Source: Symbiodinium sp. CCMP2592 (Eukaryota > Sar > Dinophyceae > Suessiales > Symbiodiniaceae). From it: a stretch of 64,000 nucleotides of DNA. Below the pieces are notes generated by a model. The model was not told the DNA's origin, did not search any database, and saw only the letters and a list, made by a program, of their open reading frames with translations. The position numbers and the translations under genes are program-made. The stretch is from the NCBI GenBank assembly GCA_905221615.1, contig CAJNDT010005779.1:87501-151500 (forward strand), given 5' to 3'. Below are positions 38,916-49,309 of this stretch, one piece after another (within the stretch, counting starts at the first letter, position 1; each line of letters starts with the position of its first letter).

Positions 38916-39319
38916 ACACTTCTCTAAACCTAAACGGCTCATGAAGCAGAGTGCACTCTGCGGCAGCGGTAAGCTCAGGAGACGCCTAGCACCCAACATG
39001 GAAGAACACACAAGCTGCCCAGCCTTTTTGCAAGCTTCGGGATGCTGTCTGCGAGAGATTACAAAAGCAAGCCATCCGGGGATTACATTCACGTGAAGCT
39101 GCCGTCGGACAAATGGTCTAATGCAAACCGCGTCCGTGCGTCTGCTCGGCAAGCGCTGTGGAAACTTCATTAAGCCCGGCTTGTATTGAAATCGGAATCA
39201 AGCTCTTTCACACGCATGCATGTGAAACTTCTCTGCGGACTGCTATGCCCATGTCGAGCGTCTCACTATCTTCACTCCGATTGGACGCCGGTCGACTTTG
39301 CAGATGCCAGCTGCTTCAA

Positions 39320-39718
39320 CACGGACTTCTTCCGCGCGTCGCGGACCACCTTCCGGATGTTGTGCTCTGCTCCCTGGAGCTGTGGACCGTCTGGCAGTGG
39401 AAGACGAAACTCGGCCCCCTTCTCTGTCTCGGGAAAGCCAGGTCCCTGCTCTTCAGGGCTTCTCGATGCCGCGGCTTCGCAGGTGCGTGCAAACCTGAGA
39501 GAGGGGCGGGGTGAAGGCTTCCAGGAGCTCAGTGACCTTGGCCGTGGCCGCAGCCGCGGCCTGCTCCAATCCCAAACCGTCCCCACTGGCATCGCCACCG
39601 AAGCCGCCCACTTTCGCCAGGAACTCCGTCCTCGACGGGGCCGCCAGGAGCGCAGCACCTTGGACAGATTTGAAGCAAAGCCAAGGCTCTGGAGTTTTGG
39701 GCAGGGCGTCGGGACACT
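39320..39718 (-). CDS. Exons of an unidentified gene
   Basis: From about 39718 the minus strand stays open for about 70 codons: FKSVQGAALLAAPSRTEF, then KVGGFGGDASGDGLGLEQ, an Ala run and KVTELLEAFTPPL before a likely splice border near 39505. In another frame, about 39385-39300 reads HNIRKVVRDARKKSVLKQLA, a basic helix. It may be the upstream part of the gene at 37.1-38.25 kb. No family recognised. Confidence 0.35.
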
Positions 39719-39729
39719 CACCTTTTCGT

Positions 39730-39972
39730 GTTGCGCTGCAAAACCAACAGCAGGAGTAGCAGGAGTAGCAAGGCAGCAGTAGTCACAGTAGTCTTTGGTA
39801 GCACACTAACAGCACTACCGAGGACCGGTGCCAGCAGCAGCAGCAGCAGGAGGAGTAGTAGTAGTCCTGCTGCCACCACCACCAATACCACCATCACTGC
39901 CACTACCATTGCCGCTACCACCGCCAAGGCGGAAGAGGCCGACCAGGCGGATGGACGACGACGACGACGACG
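39730..39972. repeat. Triplet-rich tract
   Basis: Degenerate agcagg/gtagtag, cac/acc and gac triplet runs. ORFs here are Ser/Thr or Leu/Val runs. Confidence 0.75.
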
Positions 39973-40004
39973 GCTTAGGGTTTAGGGTTTAGGGTTTAGG
40001 GTTA
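39973..40004 (+). repeat. Interstitial TTTAGGG array, four units
   Basis: Exact consecutive tttaggg units next to a gacgac repeat, flanked by non-telomeric DNA on both sides. Confidence 0.9.
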
Positions 40005-40540
40005 ACTGTCATGCGAACAACATCGCCATAGAAGCAATACACAGACACCTTTGTGAATCACAGTACGGAGCAGGAAGATGGTGAAGCTCGATGGTTGGAC
40101 ACTGTTGGACATGTCCGAAGACGGCTCACCATGGATTGCCAAAACAACTTCCAGTAGCATGATTAGAAGTGCTAGGCATGCCATGGCCATGGTGCTCTTC
40201 CATTCCACTTCTCCGCACTGTGACCCTGCCCTTTCCGAGTGACTTTTCATGAAGTTCCAACCACGTTGAACACATAATATGGAGCTCGTAAGGTTAAGGA
40301 TGACAACTCGAACAGCGGTGTAGGTCACGCTACCATGGGGAGATTGATATCCTGATTCAGCCCACTTTTGCACATGCTGCAGGGTCGCTGATGACCTGGC
40401 GTGTCACGAAGTTGTGGTGAGGCCGCAGAGACGTCTCGTAGCCAGCTTGGATACAACGGCTCAGGGACAGCGGAGCCGCATGCGCCTTCCTCGAACTACC
40501 CAAGACGAATCGAAGATCAGAACAACCGCTTCCTCCAACT
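40005..40540. other. No confident gene
   Basis: A minus-strand ORF at 40373-40002 contains a hydrophobic stretch (MAMACLALLIMLLEVVLAI) that could be a signal peptide or membrane segment, but there is no supporting exon context or family. Confidence 0.35.
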
Positions 40541-41272
<732 letters not shown>

Positions 41273-42914
41273 GGCCCAACAAGGGACCCAACCTTTAAGA
41301 GCAATAAGAATTCAGAATGCATGTTGCTTGTTGCAGGTGTTGCTGAAGGCTTTGCTCCGGGGGCCAGCTCCGGTCCTCGAAAGTATGGTTACGAGTTTTT
41401 GTGGACCACGCCGCGACGGCATTCTTTTCTTCGTTTGATGTAAGTGCGGAAGTGTTGGCGGAAAGTGTGTTGTTGGAGCTTAAATTGTTGTCTGGGGGCA
41501 CCCAGCCACCGCACTTTTTCTTGAAACTCGACGGGGAAGAAGCTGCTAAACCACAGGTGGTCGGATAGCGCGAAAACGCTGTAAATTGCTGTAAATAGCG
41601 TGCAAAACACAAGTGCTGCCAAGAACGTTTTAACACTCCTAAAACCTGAAGCGCAACATCTTATAAACATCAAAATCAAAATGCCAGCTGTATGTGGAGG
41701 GGCACCCCTAAAGCCCAGACCTCAGCGTTGGAGGATTTGCTTGTGAAGTAGTGTGTGGTGTGTGCGCGTGCGCGCGAAGGTGTGCAGATATTGCTCGGGG
41801 TGCCCCCGAAACAACGCCGTCATCCTGCCCGGAAAAGCTTCCCCCCCATCCAAGTTCGAGTTTTCGCAGAAAGCCCTCCGAAATCCAGTGGCGATAGTGG
41901 TGACGGTGGGGACGATGGTGATAGCATTGATTGCACTGAGAGTACCGATAGCAACAGCTGCAGTCGTGTTGGAAAGAGAAACCGTAAAACATCACAACAA
42001 GTTATGGGCTGAGAAAGGCCGTTGTTTCAGGGGCTCTATGTTCGGGAACTTTAGAGATGAGAATCCCTGCGTCCAGCTTGCCCAACATGGTCTGGAGGAG
42101 GCGAAGGCTCCGGGACAGCCTCGGCGGCGTTTCGCTGAGGCTGGAGGAGGTTCGGGGCTTGGGTTGGGCGTTGGGAGGCTAGGGAGTTGCCGTCACTACT
42201 CCGACTCCTCCGACCATAGATCGGTGTTGGCTCCTTCTCGCTGAACCTGCTTTATAGGTGCCACGGCCGCGTATGATACTTCAATTGTGAGACAGATAAC
42301 AGATACGTCAAAGGATGGGATTAAGCCTGTTCGGCAGTTTAGGGTTTCGGGTTTAGGGCTGAGCATGAAGACAAGATTTCACGCGTCTCCCAGAGAGCTG
42401 AAACACTTCTTCATCTCTATCTGGAAGAACTAAGGCAAACTGCGGTGTTTGATCCCTTCGCTATCTATACGTTTGAAGTTTTCAAAGGCTCGGCAAGAAA
42501 TATACAAATCAGCATACTATCGCCCCCTGCTGACTCTCTCGTCCGATCGTTGCTCTGCTATCGCCACACAGTCACTTGTAGTTACCGCATCAACTGCTGT
42601 TGTGTATTTCGTTTGGCTGCCGCGGCAGGGTGCTGTTATTCATGTGCTTTTCGGTCTTGGTCATCCCCGTCAATAAGGACTGTACAAATGCATGCAAGAT
42701 ACCCACATGAACATATCCACAGGAGTGTGTGTGTGTGTGCGCGTATGCATAAACAGATAAATAGTTTACAACATTCAACTGGACTCATTCGTACGCATCA
42801 CAAGCAAATTTAAAGATGTGTGTGTATATATATATATATATGTTCATCAATATACTACTTGATGACAACAATGTAATGTGTACTACTTTACTACTGAACA
42901 TTCCGCTGGTGCTT
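41273..42914. other. No confident gene
   Basis: A minus-strand ORF at 41679-41389 with a hydrophobic segment (FLAALVFCTLFTAIYSVFAL) and a short protein-like stretch near 42150-42060 could be downstream exons of the lipid-transfer gene, but I could not tie them to it. A (TA)n lies at 42826-42842. Confidence 0.35.
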
Positions 42915-44790
42915 CCTGGCAGCCAGAGCAAGCCCATGGAGGCGTTGCCTTCTCGAAGGGCCTTCGCATGAGAGCCCTCAGCCTTGGCTTCATCGTCGAC
43001 GAGCTTCTCCTTCAAAAGGCCGGAAGGCCTTCAAGGCAGGCTTGCATTAAAGTGTTATAGCGGTTCCACTGTTCCTTTTCATGATTTCTAAATTTCTAAA
43101 CCATCTGTCAGCTTCTCTAGATCCTGTACCAACCTGTGAGGCAACCTGCAGCCTTCCCCTCAACCCACCCCACATCCCGGCTCCAGGGAGATCTCGCCCT
43201 TGACGTGCTGCTGGACCATCTCGATGTTCTTGCGCATGTCTGCCTGGAAGCCCTGGAGGAGCTTCCCAAAGACGTCGAAGACCATGACCGTAACTGAGGC
43301 CGCAGAAAGGAAGCCTGGGCTCTTGCGAAGGAGCTTCATTTAAGTTACCATAATGGAGATCCATTATCGTACATACTGGGGCTTCCTGATTATGGTCAAT
43401 CAAACTGAGCTCCTGGTCCTTAACACACAACCCAGAAGCTCGAGGCCTCCGTTGAACCATCGGAGACTTTCACGGCTTGCCAGGCTACGACGATCTCGTC
43501 CAACACGGAGTCGCATCGCCGCAGCGCCGTGGGTGTCGCCTCCTCCGTTTCTCGGGGGGTCCGGAATCCTTCGCTCTCCTCCCCGTCCTCGTTCTCCGGC
43601 TGCTGCCTCCCTGACAGGGGCCGGAGCAGCGTCGCCAGCTTCCTGATTTCAAGGATTTCTTCTGGTGCGAAGCATGTACTCGTAAACAAAGCCCTCAACC
43701 CATCCCGATGCCCAATCATTCTAGGCCAGATGCGAGCAGTCGCGCTCGAAGCGGCAGGCATCCTGCAACACATAGTAGCCCTTGGGCATCCCTGACCATA
43801 TCCCTCAAAGGCACCGTTAAAACGTCCCCTGGACTAATCCTTATCCTGAGGAGGCAGAAAGCTTTGAGGACCGACCTCGCGGGCATCTCTCCACAGCATT
43901 GATCGGGTGTTGGCCGCATGCCAGGAAGCATTCAACGACAAAGACCTCAGGTGAGAGGGGATCGGAGAAAGTTCTCCAAAACTGCTCCGAAGTGGCTGCC
44001 TTTCATATCCAAGGCCTGCAGATTCTAATTTTTCTTGGCATGAACGTCACGACGGACAGACCATTCAAAGTCTCCACTCCCGTCAATTTTCGTGCTTTCA
44101 GCATTCGCAGATTCCACTGGCTCGCCCCAGTGAGCAGGGGTGGATACCAGTGCTGAAGTGAACTCTGCAACTGCCTCGCATCCACACCCTCGCTCTCAAA
44201 CACTCGCTCAAGGAAAGAAGAAAGTCTACATGGATTCCAGCTCCTGAATAAATGGCTCGGGGCTGACAAACTGTCTTGGCTTGCTTTCCTTCTGTTACAG
44301 TGCTTACAGTCGTGCTTCTTCTCTCTTCTTTTTCAGGGCCTTCTCTACGTCCACGACTAGCTCTAGCAGTCTTCCCCTTACGCTGACAAGAGGCTTGATG
44401 TTCTTCGCCAGCTCGGGGTTGGTCAGGCTCGCCAGTAGGTCGGCATAGAACTCTACTGCCCTTTGGTCTTCAGCAGCATCAGCAAAGTTGAACCGGCGCT
44501 GGTTGGCAGTAAACCAGGCTGCGCGAAAGGCCAAAGCCTTCGTCATGACGAGATAGCAGTCGGTTGGGCTGGTGTCCCGAAACGTTGAACCCGCCCCAAA
44601 CCCTACACTCAAACACATCGATCATTCCCGATTTCCTGAGCCGTAAATTCAAAATATAGAACCCTAGCAACCCTTTTGGAGCCCTACTGGCCTTGATGGT
44701 TTGCGCCTCGGCTGCAGGCATCAGCCCTTCCAGCTGCTGCGCCAAAGCTTCCGCCTTCTGCTTGTCACGATCTGCTGAAGACCTGAGGGC
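42915..44790 (-). CDS. Probable GLTP-fold lipid-transfer protein gene (partial)
   Basis: Minus-strand exons: about 44785-44665 (DRDKQKAEALAQQLEGL), about 44580-44310 (LAFRAAWFTANQRRFNFAD … KALKKKREEA), about 43690-43430 (EEILEIRKLATLLRPLSG … CDSVLDEIVVAWQAVKV), about 43305-43170 (VFDVFGKLLQGFQADMRKNI) and about 43030-42915 (KEKLVDDEAKAEGS … NASMGLLWL). The last two match the core of glycolipid-transfer proteins: the FFD-LG helix followed by D-x3-NI, and the GLLWL-[KT]R helix with its ligand-stacking Trp. The usual lysine three residues after the Asn is Met here. The His-containing C-terminal exons were not found. Whether the two upstream coiled, Gln/Lys-rich exons belong to the same protein is inference. 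Confidence 0.5.
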
Positions 44791-44799
44791 TCTGCACAT

Positions 44800-45824
44800 G
44801 AACTAGCATTCGGGATTTCAACCCAGTAACGCAGCCCTCCTTAGCTTTGCCTTCGCCGCCCCCCAGCCCCTGCCCCCTCCTTCCCTCCCCGAATCCCTTG
44901 CTTTTCCTCGTGGCCAGGTTGGCCGATCGGGCTGGCTTACGTCATTCGTGAATTTCATGCCAAGGCATGGTTGACGCAGGAAAGCCTCGCTACGCTAGCT
45001 CGTGAAAACAGTCTGAGGCAAATGCTCTGATTCACTCAAGACCTCCCCTCAGCTGCGTGACCTGACCTGTTGCTTTCCGAAAACAGTGCACCAGCCTCAA
45101 TTACAGCCGGGCCGAGGCGGACGCTGGAGGGTTTAGGAGTTTAGGGTGTAGCCTAAAGGGTTTAGTCTTGGCTTCGGGTGCTATTGTGTTTGGCCGTGTT
45201 TGAGACATGAATCGACAATTCCAAGTGGCCACAAGAAGGATCGCAGGTTTGCAGCATGCCAGGCTGCATAGACTGCAAGCTGCTGGATACAGTCCGCCAA
45301 TTCACCCGCGCTGCTTTTCTCAGCACCATCAGCACCACCCGAGTCGCATCGCATCACGATATTCGAAAGGCCCGTCCATCAAGGCACAATACCCGGCTTG
45401 CTCTTGTTTGTTGCATTTTGGTTGCACTCTGGATTTTGGTGTAAACCTAAGCGCCGATTGCCACAGTCGACCTGCTGTAAGAAGCCTACTTCCAAGATCC
45501 GAAGAATGTATGTCTGGCTGGACACATCCGGGGATGAGCCGCTGCTAGGCTACAGGAAAGCACGTGTGAAATGTCCGTGGTAAGGCTCACAAAGAAGGGC
45601 TTGCAATGACGAAGACCCTCGCCGTGACCACGGGCCGCAGCATACTGCGAGGGCAACACATCACAAAAACCACAAAGCATATGTTAAGACATGATTTTGT
45701 CGCATGTCCATGCAGGCTATCACGACGAGGTAGTTCACATGCGGCCTCACGTGGCATGCTTCGAACGCCTGAGCCCTCTGTTTACTTGTGGATTGCCCGC
45801 CCTATCGTAGTGGCGAATTGTAGG
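44800..45824. other. No gene seen
   Basis: Unique sequence with a poly-pyrimidine stretch at 44860-44900. ORFs on both strands overlap without recognisable motifs. Confidence 0.4.
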
Positions 45825-46400
45825 TCACGGTTCATTCCAAAAATTTTGCAATAGCTCCGGCAAGTTCTCGAAGTCTTCGATGTACTGCTTTGCGTTCTTG
45901 CGGAAACGCTTGGCAGGTTTCTGATCGTCCGGAAGAGCATCCCAAATGGTCGTGTTGTTCAACACTTTCTTTCGGGCCTTCCCCCTGTTGTCGATTGTGT
46001 CTCCTTTCTCATAATGGGTCCCATACTTGAAGCGCGACTCCTTGTCTCTCATCAGGATCTCGTAAGATCCATGCTTGTTTGTTCCCTGTCTTTCCATGTG
46101 CCACTGGTTCTGTCTCACAATGGCACGAAAATCTCTTAGCATGCGGTCCTTGCCCCGATCGTATCTCAACCGGGTCTCGGAAACGGCTCTCGATCTGCTC
46201 GAAAAGGCAATCAATCTGCGTCATGGCAATTGCACTGTGATTTCGTGATTTTTTTGGCCCGCGCATTCCCCATGTCCAGTACAGTCTCGTCTTGAACTTC
46301 GGCTTTGTCAGTTCTGTCAGACGCGTGCTGCTAAAGGCCTCGCTTGTCGCAGGCGGTCTGGTGATGCTGGTTTCCGAGGCCGGTAGGGTTCGTGCCGGTC
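45825..46400 (-). pseudogene. Broken coding fragment, unidentified
   Basis: Two minus-strand frames each carry convincing protein for part of the stretch. From about 46330: LTELTKPKFKTRLYWTWGM … QIDCLFEQIESRFRDPVE. Then, in another frame from about 46185 to 45825: RDFRAIVRQNQWHMERQG … NKHGSYEILMRDKESRFKYG … DALPDDQKPAKRFRKNAKQY, ending in a TAG. The change of frame with no obvious intron suggests a frameshifted copy, perhaps of a mobile element or a retroposed gene. Basic composition suits a nucleic-acid-binding protein, but the family is unknown. Confidence 0.5.
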
Positions 46401-46679
46401 AGATGTCTCCGCAAACAGTCTTCCAACCTCAAGCTCGGGATCGTGCTTTGCAGATCCAGCTTGGCCGGAGGAGGTCATTTCGGACCAGGAGCAGGTGCTT
46501 TAGCACCACCAGGACCTCCTGGTCCCAGCAACGAACTCCAATGAGCGGATCGCTTTGCACTTGCAAAGTTTGACTGACAATTGGGGACGTTGTTGATAAA
46601 CAACCTCTGCGTTCATGGCTTATTTTTTTGCTTCGGCCTTTCGGTCCTTTGTCGGACGACTTCGACACTTCTCATCGTC

Positions 46680-47470
46680 GAGCACCTTCTGAGATTTGGG
46701 GTGCTGTAAGGGTTTATTACTGAGGTTTAGGGTTTTAAGGTTTCAGCTAGGGTGTCTTTCGGGCTTTTTTAGTCTACTGTGAGGCGAGATTATACACTCT
46801 TCTCAGGATTTGGGTTTTGGGTTCCGGGGCTTGACGGTGTTTGGGGTTTATAGGTCTTCGTAGGTCGTAAGACTCTGGGGACTCTGACACATGTTATGCT
46901 CAATGAACATACCAACTAACTCGAAAACCCACGCAACTCGGACTCCCTGCACCCACAACTCAGAGCCTCGATACTGAGCTACTTATCATCATGAACCAAA
47001 ACAAACAACTAAGCGGAGACACATGAATACATCACGCAGAAATGGCAACGCTATACCAAGAGAACTCATGCCTAAAATGTGCATGTCTGTGTATGTATGT
47101 ATGTATGTATGTATGTATGTATGTATGTGTGTATATATATATATACATACACATACATTAAGTGTATATAACTAACAGTAATTAACTAACATCTATATAT
47201 AGGTATGTACACATACGCACCTTAGTTACACCCAAAAGATCGAGACCCCGAACACTGTGATCCGGTCCTGCTGGTTTAAGTCCAGAAGCGACTTCTGAAA
47301 CAGCGTTACATCCTCCAAGGCTTTGAGGCATTCGAGGGTTGAGGGTTTAGGGTTTAAGGGTTTCGGGTTAGGGAGGCTTTATGGTTTAGGGGTTTAGGGT
47401 TTGGGGTGCAGGGTTTAGGCTTGGACTTTTGGGGTTTTGCGGATTTGAGGATTTAAGATGGCTTAGGATT
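46680..47470. repeat. TTTAGGG-like arrays and TATG microsatellite
   Basis: Degenerate tttaggg units at 46700-46860 and 47335-47425, with (TATG)n and (TA)n at 47090-47150. No gene seen. Confidence 0.75.
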
Positions 47471-48183
47471 CATGGCTTAAGGAAACCCCAGCTAGCTGCA
47501 GGCGGCGTAGGGGAAAAGAGACGCAAGGTGTTGGGCACAAGACCTCTAACTTAATACAGGAATGCTGTTTCTACCTCTGCAACCACCCGCAGTGTAGACT
47601 TACCGCTAAGGTCCGTGGACCATGCCGTCCCGAACACGTACATTTGATGCCGCGACCAATGTCAGATCACAGCCTTGGCATTTAAGGCTCGGAGAACACT
47701 TCCTGGCACCATCTGCTTTGAATTTCGGAGCTGGCTGCTGCCCTCTGCCGAGAACTTTCGCAAGTCGAAGGTTGTAAGACTGAATGTAGAACTGGACAAA
47801 AGTGATCATTCCACTCTCATGACTCTCGGGGGCAGTTTTGAAGCAGTGAAACTTTCATCCTTCCACAGCATCTGGCCGTGGCGAGGGGCGAGTTGCACAA
47901 AAACACAACATGCAGCATGTACCTACTGGACCCTCCTCGGGCGAATCAAAAGCGTGACCTGGAACGGAAACATGCTGATCCCTGAGGAAAACCACACAAA
48001 ACCCAAAGAAATCGCGGAGCAGTCCTTTGGAATCAAGCCACCACCATGCGAGCCCTTGCCGCCATCTTTTCCTGCAGGGTCGGGTTTTGTCGTTAAGGCT
48101 TTGGCGAGGGCAGCTCTGCACACACAAACCCGGTACATATCGCGAACGCCTCAATACAAAAATATGCATATATCTATGTGTGT

Positions 48184-48215
<32 letters not shown>

Positions 48216-48934
48216 CGTGGGGATTTGTTCGTGTTGTTGCCCGTATTGCTCACCCCACAGAGCTGTTGTATGAATAGTGTGGTTGCCCTTCATGTACACG
48301 ATCACAACTGCTCCCTTCTCTCCCACTCTGGTCCCTTTGTCCCTGTGCAAGCAGATTCCGCGCAGCTTCCTTTTCCACTCTGCGGCCGGCAGTGTGAAGT
48401 CGGTGCACGGGACAAGGCTCTGATCTCGAGGAATCACAAAGAACGAAAAGCTTTCGCTATGGGCATATGCATTCTAGTGCATGTGCTCACACTTGAGCCA
48501 AAGTTGCGATTGGCGGAAGTCAGAAAAGACTGGTAAAGCACCACGGCGTGCGTAGCACTGCCGCTAGCTTAACCGGGAACGAGGGACGCGTAGCGTTCCC
48601 CCAATGTTGACCTATACACGGCCATGCTCACAACTCTTATCGTGATACCATAGGATTTAACTAGGCATCGAAGTCCGTTCGCACCCCCCATGAGTTGCGT
48701 CTCCGACTCTGCTCACCGGAAATAGCGCGATAGGAACTCTAGAGATTAGTCCGCCGCAACTTTGAAGTTTGAAAATTAGAGCCTTCGGTCCCAATTAGAA
48801 ATGATGTGACACTCCGCTACGTCAGTGACGATCCCCTGAAACGACAAACGAATCAGGCGTCACCAAAGAAGAAAGCAATCGCGAGGAATCACATGGGCGA
48901 TGCAAAGAGGTCACGTCGACGATCACATAATAGC
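47471..48934. other. No confident gene; region downstream of the retroelement
   Basis: A (TA)n lies at 48183-48206. About 48540-48934, just past the last coding sequence of the mobile block, is where a 3' terminal repeat or untranslated region would be expected, but with the 5' end outside the window no repeat can be matched. A minus-strand gcaactttggctcaag at about 48489-48504 resembles the end of the dinoflagellate spliced leader. Confidence 0.4.
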
Positions 48935-49309
48935 TCAGGTGTTATCCCTCCACCATTGGCGTGTGCGTTCGGGATTGTTCTCCCAGGGCCTGAGGTTTTC
49001 CTCGGGACAGGGAGATCTGCCCTTCCCTTGGTTCCGTCCTCTGTTCCTCCCTTTGCCGGCGATGTAGTCATGGTAAGTGTTGGCATTCCAACCTCCATGT
49101 TCTTCACCTGCATTTGGTCGGGCATGAGGAGCGGCGCTGGAAGCGGCAGCACCTGATGATTCACCTGCGGTGACGGGTGTGTCCATGATGGACGTTTGTC
49201 CTTGCTGCAGATACTCCGATGGCAGAATATGTTGTAGAGCGTCAGGACGTCGTGCATTTGGATGTTGACCCCTGATAGTCCAACACCATTTCTCTTTCCA
49301 ATCTTTCAT
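48935..49309 (-). CDS. Gly/Arg/Asn-rich tail, +1 to the Tpt1-like frame
   Basis: Overlaps the end of the previous frame by 68 nt. After the join it reads HPNARRPDALQHILPSEYLQ, then Ala/Ser-rich and Gly/Arg/Asn-rich low-complexity sequence (KGRNRGRNQGKGRSPCP …) to a stop at 48935. Composition suggests an RNA-binding or disordered tail of the Tpt1-like protein, reached by another one-base frame change. Confidence 0.45.
   Translation of the reverse strand: MKDWKEKWCWTIRGQHPNARRPDALQHILPSEYLQQGQTSIMDTPVTAGESSGAAASSAAPHARPNAGEEHGGWNANTYHDYIAGKGRNRGRNQGKGRSPCPEENLRPWENNPERTRQWWRDNT

Noticed and set aside
48540..48934. 3' long terminal repeat of the retroelement
   Set aside because: Expected about here, but the 5' copy lies outside the window and no internal match, polypurine tract or target-site duplication could be shown.
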